Shown here: one piece after another, positions 14,200 to 25,103 of the stretch | How the letters are laid out: each line of letters starts with the position of its first letter | Position numbering within the stretch: position 1 is the stretch's first letter | From: Diphasiastrum complanatum | Lineage: Eukaryota > Streptophyta > Lycopodiopsida > Lycopodiales > Lycopodiaceae | Assembly (NCBI GenBank): GCA_029204225.1 | Contig: CM055098.1 | Location: 636,501-700,500, forward strand | Direction: 5' to 3' | Length of the DNA stretch: 64,000 nt | Made by a program: the position numbers and the translations under genes | The notes under the pieces: model-generated | What the model saw: the letters and a program-made list of their open reading frames with translations, nothing else | Told to the model about the DNA's origin: nothing | Database searches by the model: none

Positions 14200-15743
14200 A
14201 GAGCCTAAAGATGTCCAAGAAGCACTTCAATCCAAGATCTGGGTTGAAGCACTGCCCCAAGAGTTTGAAGCTTTGATGTCAAACAATACATGGGAGCTTG
14301 TGGAGTCACCAAACAACATGCATGTGATTGGATGTAAGTGGGTTTCCAGAATCAAGTATAATACTGATGGATCTATCAATAAGTATAAAGCAAGACTTTG
14401 TGCCAAAGGCTACTCATAAATCAAAGGTCTTGACTATGAAGACACCTTTGCACCAGTTGCAAAAATGGCAACAATCAGAATACTCATATCTCTTGCATGT
14501 TTTCACAATTGAAAAATGTTCCAGCTTGATGTTTCTAATGCCTTTCTCAATGGTTACCTTGAGGAGGAAATTTACACGGAGCAACCTCTTGGTTTTGTGA
14601 AAGAAGGTGAAGAATCAAAAGTTTGTCTTTTGTTCAAAAGTCTCTATGGACTAAAACAAGCACCAAGGTCTTGGTATGCAAGGCTCAACTCCTATCTCAT
14701 ATCACTCGGATTTTGTCTTAGTCAATATGACCCCTCTTTGTATTATAAGTTTGTAGATAATTTTGTAATTATTCTTCTCATCTATGTAGATGATATCATT
14801 CTTTGTAAAAATAATGAGAATCTAGTTGAAGAAACTAAGCATGCACTTGATTGTAAGTACACCTGACCTCCGGATCCCGAGTGTATCGAGCCTTGGGAAC
14901 CTCCGAAAAAGTGGTTTAGCGTAAATAAACGGAGGGTAGTGAGTTTAAGATGCAGGACTTAGGAGTTTTTCACTATATTTTAGGCCTTGAAATAGATTTT
15001 TGGAAAGGTCAAGCCTTTATAAGTCAAAGTCGATATGCACTTTCCATGCTCAAGAAATTCCAAATGGAAAACTATAAAGGCATAGATACACCTATGGAGC
15101 ACATTGTAAAAGTTCCTATGGACATCTCTCTTTATAGGAGTCTTATTGGCTCACTTATATGGTTAACAATGACTAGGCCTGATCTAAGATTTAGTGTGCA
15201 GAAGCTAAGTCAACACATGCAGGATCCAAAGTTATATCACTGGAAGTTGGCTAAAAGAATCTTGAGGCATATATCTTCTACCTTAGATTATGGATTATTC
15301 TACAAAGGAGAAGGGCTGACTTTGATTGCTTTTTTAGATTCAGACTTTGCAGGAGATAAGTGCTTACACTATTTTTCTTGGAGGGAACTTAGTTTCTTGC
15401 TGAGTACAAATCTCTTACAACCACAACAAAGGAGGTTTTATGGATCAAAAGGCTACTTTTGGAGCTAATGTGTTATAGAGATAAAGAGTCCCAATTATCA
15501 CGAATGAGTTAACATTTTTGCTCAAGCTCTTGCAAATAATCCAGTGTTCCATGCAAGGAGCAAACACATCGAGGTAGCTCATCATTTTGTAAGAGAAAAA
15601 GTCAGTGGAAGAGAGATCTTATTGGGGAATGTTGGATCTTCAAATTGTGTTGCAGATCTTCTCACCAAGCCATTGCTCAAGAATGTCTTTATCAAAATGA
15701 GGTCTAACCTTGGCCTAATTTTGAAGTCTATGTTGGATAGGAA
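14160..15743 (+). pseudogene. pol: Copia-2 reverse transcriptase and RNase H
   Basis: RT blocks: WVEALPQEFEAL, KYKARLCAKGYS then a stop, MFQLDVSNAFLNGYL, SLYGLKQAPRSWYARL, and the catalytic YVDDIILCK at about 14786-14812, which is intact. RT is cut by an 86-bp insertion at 14858-14943, resuming as MQDLGVFHYILGLEI. RNase H follows with FLDSDFAGDK and, after another break near 15468, ARSKHIEVAHHFVREK and VADLLTKPLL. At least three stops or frame changes make it non-functional although most catalytic residues remain. Confidence 0.5.
14858..14943. other. 86-bp insertion in Copia-2 RT
   Basis: The copia reading runs ...DCK, then resumes FKMQDLG after 86 foreign bases. The insert is GC-richer than the element and contains inverted copies of CCTCCG/CGGAGG close to its ends. 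It shifts the frame and adds a stop. Confidence 0.5.
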
Positions 15744-15762
15744 CATATATTTTAAGGAGGAG

Positions 15763-16476
15763 TGTGAAGATTCCACTATAGTACTAGGTGGTGAGATCCA
15801 TGATTATTTTCATTGTAAACTATATTGTACATAAAGGTATGTGAATTGAGCACATAATTTTCTAGAATAGGTCGAGTTTGAGTTAGGTAGATTCAAATTT
15901 GATGTCATGCAAAAGTTTAGATAGCATGCAATGTCATTCAGTATGCATGCAAGCCACATGCAATCAGTGCATGCAACATGCAAAGTGGTTTGTGTGATCC
16001 ACACATGTCTAAGAAATTTTATGAGTTGACATGCAATACATGCAATATCCATGCATGCAGTTACACATGTGGATCCTTGGTAGTTAAGTTAATTGAGTTA
16101 ATTGGACTTTCCATGCAACACCACTGTAGGAACTCGAGCCACTTTGATATAGGGAAGCTGTGGCATGTTTTGCCATATTGTGAATAATGAGATTTTGGTG
16201 TTTTGGACTCATTCTCTCTCTACCCGAGTGTTCTAGCTTTGATTTTCTCTCTCTACCCGAGAGGAGCCTATTTTTCTCATACTGAGCACTTAGAATTATT
16301 TCTGACATTCATTCCTCATAGTGAGAAGTTAGATTTTTCATTCAGATGTATACCATTGTGCTCTTGCCATAGATTTTTCAAGTAATCTATTCTCTGATCA
16401 ATCTTGTGTCATCACAACACCTCAGTAAGATCTTGTAAGGTGTGTGGTGAAGTCCACACGTGCTAAAAACTTCACA
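15763..16476 (+). repeat. Copia-2 3' LTR (714 bp)
   Basis: Begins TGTGAAGATTCC after the polypurine tract and ends CTTCACA, giving TG...CA termini. Contains clustered ATGCATGC-type words at 15920-16060. The first 150 bp also match the Copia-4 LTR at 20358-20530. Confidence 0.5.
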
Positions 16477-16670
16477 GACAGACAGGTAATTTGACTTTCT
16501 TATCCGGATAGTCAAGATCAAGAACAATGGATTGCTTAGACATTTGTAATACAGAAGCATGATTCAAATGACCACGTCTATAATGCTAAAGTAAACTTTT
16601 ATTGATTTGCGTAGAAGTATTAAGAGCCTGACTAGAGGCAAAAAAGAAATGACTTTGTCTATACAAGTAT

Positions 16671-17858
16671 TTATGCCTCTTTTCGAGTGCTAGGATCTTG
16701 TCTGTCGACTACTTTATATTGATCAGATTCAAATTCTACCTTATGTCCTAGATTTGTAGACAGATTTGGTACATGCAAGACATTTGAGAGTAGTCTAGAT
16801 TGATCATTTACAAAGCTCAATCTTACTATATCTTCACCTTTGATAGCTTGTGTTCTATTGTCGCCCAGGTGAACATATCTTTGGTACTTTAAGACATATA
16901 GGACTCGACGTAGTCGATATGGTTGGGCCATATGTTGTGTGGCTTCAGAATCCAAAACCAGGAGCTATCATTGGATGCTTCTTGATATGTAGTCATGAAT
17001 GCATCATGATCCACTTTTTGATTGGCTTGTAGTGCTTCTGCAGCTGCATTTGCCATCTGATTTAGCTGCCCCTTGCTGTTCTTCTTGGCTTGTGGTATGT
17101 GACATTCTTGAATCTCGTGGTTGGTCCTTTTGTAGTACCTATAGAATAGCTTTTTCTTTGTCGGTGGGTTCAACTGCTCTTGACGCTGTGTCAGCTTTTG
17201 ATTTTGCTTTGATGGCTTCGGGCCTTTCTTCTTCTACTTAGTCGAGCCTCTATTGGTGTATAAGGCATGAGAGTCGACAGTCGAGGAACTAGAAGGTTCG
17301 TTCCTTCTCGTGTCTTCTTGCAACAACATTGTGATAACTCTTGAAAGAGTTAGCTCTAAGTGTGTCGTGATGATCATCACCCAGTTGTTGTATGAGCTTG
17401 GCAAGCTTGAAAGTAGTGTCATTAATGCGTCTTGATTGTCTATGACTGATCTGACAATGGCCATTTGCTTCAATAGGTGCTTGAACTAGTTGATGTGATT
17501 CTATAGGAAATCATCGTTTGTCATCTTGAGAGAGAAAACTTCTTCTTGAGATGTAGTTTGGAAGCTATGTCACGCACTTCATACAGGGTGCTCAAGATGT
17601 CTTGTACTTCCTTGATATGTTGAGAACGATTAGCGCAAAAGCTTTGCCATCCTTTAGCTTCCATTGGGAGATTGCAGCGTCATCGACTTCAGGTCTTGCC
17701 TCTTTACCTCTAAACATATTATACAATTCCTTAGCCATTAGCATTGTTCTCATCTTGAATTTCCACAAATGGTAATTAGCTCCATCAAGCTTGTCCATGA
17801 TATGACTGACTTTCCCTTGGGAATTCATGTGGATGGTTAGTCTAAGTGATAATAACAA
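16671..17858 (-). pseudogene. gag: Copia-3 Gag and protease remnant
   Basis: Gag start region: KLDGANYHLWKFKMRTML (17858-17592), a typical copia Gag N-terminus, then SSLPSSYNNWVMIIT (17473-17234). The knuckle KKLFYRYYKRTNHEIQEC has lost its first two Cys to Tyr. The protease region reads DSEATQHM, where the family has DSGATxHM, so the active-site Gly is lost, followed by VLHVPNLSTNL. Several frame changes separate these pieces. Non-functional. Confidence 0.5.
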
Positions 17859-18011
17859 CTACCAGTGACTTAAGAATGAAAATATAATGCTATTTATAAA
17901 ACAAAAAAATAATTATTCTATCGGCTAATAGAATCAGGTTCTGTGGGAAGCTTATCAAGATGTAGAAATAGCCCTGAGATAAAATTGCTTAAGAAATCAA
18001 ATAAGCTCTGA

Positions 18012-18932
18012 TGTGGACAGACCGCTAAATCGTTCTAGGTCAAATCAATCGGATCAAAGCAATCCTACTACTACAAGAAGGCAGCGGTTCGACTGATTCC
18101 CTCGGTGCATGCACTACTGATAACAGTAGGTGAACACAAGATTAAAATAAAGCTTTAATTTTGTTATTGTTTGCGAAAGTGAAGAGCAGACAATCAGACA
18201 AAGCAATTAAAGAGTCAAACAAAAAGTGGAAAGCATACAATACTGACAAATCTGAACGTAGAACCAGACAACAATCTATTCAGATTAAGTATATTGAAAT
18301 ACAAGCCAGATAATGCAGGTGAGCACAAAACAATAGTGGACAAAATCGCATGCTAACAAAGCTAACTACAATTTGTAATAGCTATGAGCTTATACTGACA
18401 ATCAGTCTGAAAGTAATGAATCAATGCTTGAAAGCATCTATTGTGTCTGTCTCTGATAAGCTAACATCTAATCTTCAATGTGCGCTTGACAAGAATCAAC
18501 TTATCTCATCTGGTCATGTATATTATATAACAATTGATAAGCTATATATATATTTTACATTTTGTGCAGATGTATGTACAAAGAGATAGCATGGAGCCAT
18601 TGTGTTGTCTGGAGAAGATCATGGCTGTTGTTGTCATTGTCAAGTTAGTTGCACAGTACAAGAACTGAGCATAAAGAGACTCGATAAGTCGGACTTTCTC
18701 GATATGTCGGTTAAGTCAGGTTTCTCCGATATGTTGGTCAGGTCAAGTCTCCCCGATAAGTCGTCCAGCTCCGACACGTCGAGTTACTTCGGTTAGTCAG
18801 ATTGCCATTCTCTTGCCTATCTTCGATAATAGAGTATTTCTACAGAATGTGCGACAATGCATGTAAAACTATAGCAACATGAATGGAACTAGATTAACAT
18901 GGGATTTAGGAGAGTAGAAAAATAAATCCAAT
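18012..18932 (-). repeat. Copia-3 5' LTR (about 920 bp)
   Basis: The inner edge is plus-strand TGTGGACAG next to the primer-site remnant. The outer edge lies at AATCCAA, directly followed by the TTTAGGG array. The outer 100 bp match the Copia-5 LTR end at 52862-52985 (TTTCTACAGA, GAATGGA, CTAGATTA). Confidence 0.5.
18670..18800. repeat. Imperfect tandem repeat in Copia-3 LTR
   Basis: Units of roughly 35-40 bp containing TCTCGATATGTCGG, TCTCCGATATGTTGG and TCCCCGATAAGTCG, each followed by a GTCA/GTCC-rich stretch. About three to four units can be counted. Confidence 0.5.
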
Positions 18933-19840
18933 AGGGTTTAGGGTTCAGGGTGTAGGGTTTAGAGTTTGGAATTTAAGATTAAGGTTCTAGGATTTAGGAT
19001 TTAGGATTCAAAGTTTAAGATTTAAGATTTTGGGTCTAGGATTGAGAGTTTAGAATTTACAGTTTATGGTCAGAGTTTAGGGTTTAGAGATAAGAGTTTA
19101 GGGTTTAGGGTCTAGGATTTAGGGTTCAAAGTTTAGGATTTAAGGTTTTGGGTCTAGGATTGAGGGTATAGGGTGTAGGATTTAGGGTCTAAGGTGTAGG
19201 GTTTAGAGTTTGGGATTTAAGATTAAGGTTCTAGGGTTTAGCGTCTAAGATTTAGGATTTGGGATTTGGAGTTTAGGATGTAGGATTTAGAGTTCCAGAT
19301 TTTGGGTTCATGGTTTAGAGTGCATGATTTAGGTTCTAGGATTTAGGGTTCGAGGTCAAAGGTTTAGGGTTTGGGATCTAAGATTTAGGGTCTAGGGTTT
19401 AGGGTCTAGAATTTAGGTTTTAGGGTTTGGAATTTAGAGTTTAAAGTTCAAAATTTTGGTTCGTGGTCCAGAGTCTATGGTTTAGGGTTTAGGATTTAGG
19501 ATTTAAGGTTTAGAATTTAGGGTTTAGGAGGGTTGAGGGTCTAAGGTTTAGGGTTTGGGATCTATGAGTTTGGGTTAAGGGTCCAAGGTCCAGGCTTTAG
19601 GATCTGGAGTTTAGGGTTTAAGGTTCAAGGTTCAAGGTTTAAAGTTTAGAGTTTAAGATTTTGGGTCCAATTACAAGGTCTAGGGTTTAGGGTCTGGGAT
19701 AAGCGTTTAGAGTTTTAAAATATAGGACTTAGAATTATTGATTCTGTATTCAGAGTCTAGGATTTAGAGTTTATGGTCTAAGGTTCAGGGTTTAGGGTTT
19801 AGGGTCTAGGATCTGGAGTTTAGGGATCTAGGGAAAGGGA
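18932..19840. repeat. Degenerate TTTAGGG (plant telomere-type) array
   Basis: About 0.9 kb made almost wholly of variants of the heptamer TTTAGGG (GTTTAGGG, GTCTAGGG, GATTTAGG, GTTCAGGG, GTGTAGGG), all in the same orientation. TTTAGGG is the standard plant telomere unit. The units are too diverged to be a functional chromosome end; it is an interstitial array. Confidence 0.5.
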
Positions 19841-20357
19841 CCTCAGAATATTAACCCTCAAAAATTTGTGACTATGATATCCCACTATTTTTTAAGGGTA
19901 GCAAATTTAGAAATTTATGCCAGATGTTATATGGGTACGTCCATGAAAATTATTGTTGGAGTGAGCCAATTGGTTGATGCCAAAGCAATGTAGTTGGATG
20001 CCAATTACGTCGATGTTTGAAGACTTATAATAAAATCTTTTATTATGATGAGTATAATTTAGCAGATAAAAAATAGTATCATTTAATGCACTATTCTTTA
20101 ACAAGACTAGGGAATAGAAATACCAACAATCTTTGATAATTGTGTGATTTTAGAATGCAACATTTTTTAAATGAAAAGTTTTAGAAGACATGATTTTTCA
20201 AAAGCCGACATCCATTAATAGACGTGGGATATCAAAGGAAAACTGATAAAGATGTGAGATTTTAGCATTTAGTGAGAGACTTAGAAAAGACCTCAAAACA
20301 TCGAAGCTAATTTGAGAGTTATACTGAGGCTCAGATAGATTTTTGATAATTTCGAAA
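19841..20357. other. AT-rich spacer, nothing recognised
   Basis: Between the telomere-type array and the Copia-4 LTR. Only short frames; no repeat or protein motif seen. Confidence 0.5.
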
Positions 20358-21178
20358 TGTCTTTCCATTTCCACTACATTTTTGAAAAGGAAAGATGAGT
20401 GATGGTTATTTCCATTGTAATCTATGTTGTACGTAAGAGGTATGTGAATTGAGCACATAACCTTCTAGAATAGGTCGAGTTTGAGTTAGGTAGATTCAAT
20501 TTTGATGATATGCAAAAGTTTAGATTGTGAAAATTGTCAACATTTCCTAACTAGTTTGAGGCCTAAATTGGCAATTTTTGTATATAGTTTTGGATCTAAC
20601 ATTTCACACTTGTGAAAGAGGCCTAGATACTTTTATTTTAGTATACATTTCATATTGAAGAAGTCTCAAACTTCAGGACCTTCGAAATGACCCCAAAATC
20701 ATGTTATTTGGACATATAGGCCAAAATTGGCTATTTTAGGCCACTGGTGCCCTAAAATTGGGTCAAGTTCTAGAGGGAGGAGAGAGAGTCATCTCTCTCA
20801 CCTATATTAGACTGAATTTTGTGGAGAACAGGTTGGAGAAACTTTTTGTATTGTTGAGAGAGATCAATAGATCATTGTCACAATTTCTTCCTCCATTGCG
20901 AGCATTGCTTTGTGTATTGTCTTCAAGCTTTTGTGTATGATCTTAAGAGGTTTCCAAAAGTGGTAGGCTGCTGTTGTAGGGCTGGTATGTTGTTGTTTTT
21001 GTCTGCCATCAGTATCTTTCATAAGTTTTTTTTGTCTCTTGAATGCTTTGTCAAGTTCATGTGTATCAAAGGTAGCATTAGGATGCTTTGCCATTTCTAG
21101 CTTTTGTAGCGTGTTGTGCAAAGATCTTAGCCAAAACATTTGAAATCTTAGATCCATTCAGAATCCACTTTTTTCACA
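20358..21178 (+). repeat. Copia-4 5' LTR (about 820 bp)
   Basis: The first 170 bp match the start of the Copia-2 3' LTR (GAGCACATAA, GGTCGAGTTTGAGTTAGGTA); the remainder is different. It ends TTTTCACA directly before the primer site. The start is inferred from that alignment. Confidence 0.5.
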
Positions 21179-21190
21179 TGGTATCAGAGC
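21179..21190 (+). other. Copia-4 primer-binding site (initiator-Met tRNA)
   Basis: TGGTATCAGAGC, a perfect match to the common plant copia primer site, immediately after the LTR. Confidence 0.5.
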
Positions 21191-22325
21191 TGGCTAGATG
21201 CTATTTATAGTAAGGTTTCCATTTATGGTGATATTTGGATGTTTGATCAAGTTCTAGCATGATTATGCATTGCATTGTTGATCAAATCTTACTAACCTTT
21301 GTTTGTTGAGTTGAACTTGTGGATTAAAAGCATATTTCAGGTCTATTGAAGATCAGAGATTGAGAAGAAGCTATTTTGGATCAGATCATAACACCTAATC
21401 ACTTGTTGATTGTGAGGCTTATGCATATTCAATACTAACAATGTTATGTTCAATGTATTGTTGACAATCTCCACTTCTGTGGATGAACCTTCTCCTTTGT
21501 GGATGAACACTCTCCTTAAGTGGTCAACCTTCTCCTTAAGTGGATGAGAAATACCCTTTGAGTGATTTTGTAATTCTCCAAAAGGTTGAGCAAAGTTTCC
21601 ACTTGGATGAAAAATCCCCTTTTGGGTGAACAGATTGTCAACAATGTTTTGCATAAATTTTGGTGTACTTTGTTGAGCATGTAAGTAACTCTCCTTATGT
21701 AATTTGATTGGAGCATTTGCTGGAAGGTTTTAACCATTATGCAAATGTGTTTTCAGGTCCTTAACAGGTTGAGAAAAATTCTCATGTGAAGTGATCTTAG
21801 ATCTACATCTAAACACCAAGATTTGACAAGCTAGTGAAGCTAGTCTTGTGATTCACTAAGTGTGCTCTTTCATTCACCTCTAAAGCTTGTATTTATCATT
21901 TTCTGGAGTTTATAAACTTTTAGAAGTGTGGTTTATATGTGGTTTTACAGGTTGAATCAATATCTTAGTGTGTTGATCAAGTTTATTCAATTCTAGGTAT
22001 TCTTAGCAGACTAGTCTTTTGTATTTTCTAAGAATGCAAGTAACTCTTCACACCATAACTTGATTTGGTCACTTGCTGGGAAGTTTGAGAGCTTAAGCAA
22101 GAGTGTTTTCAGGTTGGTTTGAGTTTGTAATCCATTCTTAGTGTGTGCAAAGTGTTGTATGTGTTTTCAATCTTCCTTTCTATGCTTGGAAACCAGCCAG
22201 GTTCAAGATAGAAGTGTTTTAGGTTCCTAGATCTTCTGAGATCTCCTTATCCATCATTTGTTGAGAGGAAAGTGAGTGCTAGGTGCATTAGGACAGAGCC
22301 TAAAAGTTGAAGAATCATTATTTTC

Positions 22326-23171
22326 ATGGCTTCCAATGGTGGGATCATGCTAGAAACTAATGATATGTTGAGTTCATCAAACTACTCTACCTGGAAAGTG
22401 AGGATGGAGTCCTTACTTGAGTTGAATGAACTCATGGACATAGTTGCAGGAACTGAAGAGAGACCACCCATAGTTCAAGAGCAACAAAGTTTTGATAAGA
22501 AGGCTAAAAGGGCTCTTCATATCATTAAAATGAATATTACCAATGAACTTCTCAAGGAAGTTGGTAAAAGTCAAAGTGCAAGTGAGGCAGGGAATGCCTT
22601 GAAGAAGCTCTTTGAATCAAAGTCCACATCTAGGGTATTGACCCTAAGGAGGCAAATATTTTCTAGTAGACCCTATGGTGAAATAGTCCAGGTTATGTTG
22701 AATGGTTTGCTAGATGAACATGCTAACCTTGTGCAAAGTTTTGCCATTCAAAGAGTCTTGCCAAGTGTGGTTGACTTGCAAGAAATCTTATTGGCCGAAG
22801 AACATAGGTTGCAATCAAAGCTTGATGGTGCATCCTTGCAAGGTGGAGGTGAAGAGGCTTTTTTCACAAAAGGCAAAGTCAAAGGCAAAGGTAAAGGCAA
22901 AGGGAAATGGTCCAAAGGTGGTAACTTGGATCATGATGATCACTCTTCCTCCTCCTCTTCTACTTCTTTTAGAAAGAAAGAGAAGTCAAAATTCAAGTGC
23001 TTTTATTGTGGGATAAAAGGTCATTTTGCAAATGAATGTCATAAAAAGCAAAGTAATGAAGGTAGCAAGCAAAACAACTTTTGTACTTCTAATGAGGATC
23101 TAGATTCTTGTGATTCTCTCATGATGTGTTCTTCAAGTCTAATGTCAAGTATAAGCGACAAGGATGAATAG
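22326..23171 (+). pseudogene. gag: Copia-4 Gag, open but internally shortened
   Basis: 281 codons from ATG at 22326. Capsid motifs YSTWKVRMESLLELNEL, ALHIIKMNITNELL and SRVLTLRRQIF are present. Compared with Copia-1 about 35 codons are missing in frame between RRQIFSS and VMLNGLLDEHANL. A Lys/Gly tract (KVKGKGKGKGKW) precedes a complete CCHC knuckle (CFYCGIKGHFANEC). The frame ends with TAG at 23169-23171, just where the protease Asp codon lies in another frame, so a small deletion uncoupled Gag from protease. It may still have encoded a Gag alone. Confidence 0.5.
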
Positions 23172-24070
23172 ATAGTGGATCTAGTTCACACATGACTAGT
23201 CACAAGGAGTTCTTTACTTCTTTGATCTCTTATGTTGGAACAAAGAAAGTGGTTCACATGCCAAATGGTGGTGAGTGTATGATCAAAGGTATTGGCTCAA
23301 TTCCTATTTGCCTTTCTACTAATAGGAATGCAAGGCTTGATGGTGTTCTTTACATTCCTTCACTTTCAAGGAATTTGCTAAGTGTTGGTCAAATGTTAAA
23401 GAAAGGGTACAAGACAAAGTTTGTTGGGGATGTTTGCTTCATTATTAAGGAAAATGTCTTAATTGCTAGAGGCAATAGACAAGGTAGACTTTACAAGCTT
23501 GATGCATCTGTTATGTCTAACAAGAGTAATGAAATGGATGTTGGTGATTCTCTCAACTTTCAAAAGTCAATTCCTAGCATCAATAGGATTGGTAGATCTT
23601 ATGCAAAGTCTAAAGAGATTCCTTATGCTAGATCTAGGTTGAGATCTAATGAGCTTCTTGGAGATAGTTATTGTTGTGCTAACTTGGCAACTTTTGGTGA
23701 ATCTATGATCAATGTTTTGGATCCATTGGATCTTGAAGATGGACTAGTGCTACCTACTAGTCAAATGGAGTCATGTGGTGCTAAATTAGTATCATGTTTG
23801 AACTCTTCTACTCATAGATTTCCAAGTCTTGGTGGCTCTTCAATGGAACTACATGGCCAGTGCAAAAATGAAAAAGGTAAGAAGAGAGCTAACTTCATCA
23901 ATGGAGGTGATGAAAACTCTTCTTTGGAAATGGTTGTTGCTAATGACTTATTTACTTATTTGGAAAGAGATAGTGCTTTGAGCATGTTTGAAGAATGTGA
24001 TGCCACAAAACTGTTAAATATTGAATATCAACATAAATTTGGCATGATATACTCAAAAATGAAGATATGA
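23171..24070 (+). pseudogene. Copia-4 protease/pre-integrase start plus unknown tail
   Basis: An open frame of about 300 codons. It begins with the protease core (DSGSSSHMTSHKEFF), continues through the usual post-protease region (LDGVLYIPSLSRNLLSVGQ, GRLYKLDASV), then departs from copia polyproteins at about 23530. The following 170 residues (for example GESMINVLDPLDLEDG and NGGDENSSLEMVV) show no integrase, RT or RNase H motif. The final 25 codons lie in the family-C LTR that interrupts it at 24040. I do not recognise the tail; it may be non-autonomous element sequence or captured DNA. Confidence 0.5.
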
Positions 24071-24765
24071 GCTGGATAACTATAAATCATGAAGAGGCCT
24101 AAGTCATTTTTCGGGAATATATCTCCTAAGTACTTGCCGTGTAATTGGAAAGACATTGCCTTGGATAACCTTTACTAGGTCATCCACACGAAACGACTAG
24201 ATATGAAAAGACATGTTAAACAAGAGTAATCTCAACTCTTAGTTAAATATACCTCTTATGGTATAATTGAACGTATACTTAGTCTAATTGTTAACTAGAC
24301 CCTTTCGTGGGAGCGACGCACCTGTTGTTTTAGAGGTGTGTTTGTTCGTCCCATAAAACATATATTGATCTCACACTTCAGTCTCAAGCATCGAGAGAGA
24401 AGAGTTTATTCATATGTAAGAGGTTGAAGAAGTGAATAGAGCGCTGAGATTTATTCTCCCTTATCTCTATTCTTCACACTGTTGAGTGTGAGTGATCTTG
24501 AGTCTACTAGCAATCTCTAACGCATTACATAAATTACTCTTTGATTAGATAGACTCTCTAGTGCATTATAGTTGTTTGTTGTGTATCCATAAAAAAAGAA
24601 CTACCTTAAAACCATCTTATTCGTCTATCGTGAATACTTTCTTTTCGGCTCTCAAATAACGACTATCTTTGGTGTAGTCTAGCACGTTCATTGAATAAAG
24701 CTGTATGTATACATACGAGTTGATTTGTGTTCCTGATTGTAATTGACATAAGTTTCTAACATGGT
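24040..24765 (+). repeat. Family-C LTR, copy 1
   Basis: Similar along its length to 46850-46000 and 51454-51055 (both minus). Shared words include GGAGCGACGCACC, GGTGTGTTTGTT and ACTAGCAATCTC. It starts TGGCATGATATAC, inside the Copia-4 frame. It contains only a short CGAGAGAGAAG where copy 2 has a long (CT)n tract. Confidence 0.5.
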
Positions 24766-25103
24766 CTAAAACTATTTGTGTTTTTTAACCATTAAATTGG
24801 ACTTAAGTTGTTGAGGACTTCTGTCTAGAAATGAACAGTTCGCGAATGCGATTAATTAATTGTCTGCACAGTCACGAATACATCAAACACTTCTCGATTA
24901 TCTGTTGACACCTTAATCAGCCAGAGTGTAGCATTGTTGTACTACTCTGATAACATCTCATTTGTAGAACGCATTTCATTCGATTTGATAGAGGCCAGAT
25001 TGTTGTTTTGAGATTATTAACATTACATTCCCCAAACACAAAGTAATACTGGTTACCCTTTAATGTCTGTCGACAACCAGAATAACACTCGAAACCACTT
25101 ATC

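Larger units (their letters stand above)
11040..16476 (+). mobile_element. Copia-2: nearly full-length Ty1-copia element, broken
   Basis: Order: truncated 5' LTR (11040-11202), Met-type primer site, leader, gag, protease, integrase, RT, RNase H, polypurine tract AAGGAGGAG (ending 15762) and a full 3' LTR (15763-16476). The coding order protease-integrase-RT-RNase H defines Ty1-copia. There are several stops and frameshifts, one 86-bp insertion and a changed integrase catalytic residue. Only the last 160 bp of the 5' LTR survive, so the left end was lost by a later deletion or rearrangement. Confidence 0.5.
16490..18932 (-). mobile_element. Copia-3: truncated Ty1-copia relic
   Basis: In minus orientation: LTR (18932-18012), remnant of the Met primer site (18011-18004, only TCAGAGCT remains), gag (17858-17234), zinc-knuckle remnant and protease remnant (17173-16671), ending near 16490 where the Copia-2 LTR abuts. 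Its Gag/knuckle matches the Copia-5 remnant at 52620-52760 (KKLFYRYYKRTNHEIQ against KRLFYKYCKRTNHKIQ), so these two are one family, distinct from Copia-1/2/4. Confidence 0.5.
20358..24040 (+). mobile_element. Copia-4: shortened Ty1-copia element without integrase/RT
   Basis: 5' LTR (20358-21178), perfect Met primer site (21179-21190), a leader of about 1.1 kb, gag (22326-23171), protease and pre-integrase start (23171-23530), then about 500 bp of open frame unlike pol, cut at 24040 by a family-C LTR. Integrase, RT and RNase H are absent. Its own 3' LTR is not seen in the window. Gag has an internal in-frame deletion relative to Copia-1. Confidence 0.5.

Noticed and set aside
14853-14943. Intron in Copia-2 RT (GTAAGT...GAG)
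   Set aside because: Removing it as an intron produces an immediate stop; an 86-bp insertion explains the frame better.
24040-24800. Interior-LTR-interior (tandem) arrangement of family C
   Set aside because: First suspected because pol-like sequence seemed to precede the LTR; closer comparison of 24040 and 51454 shows that sequence belongs to the LTR start itself.
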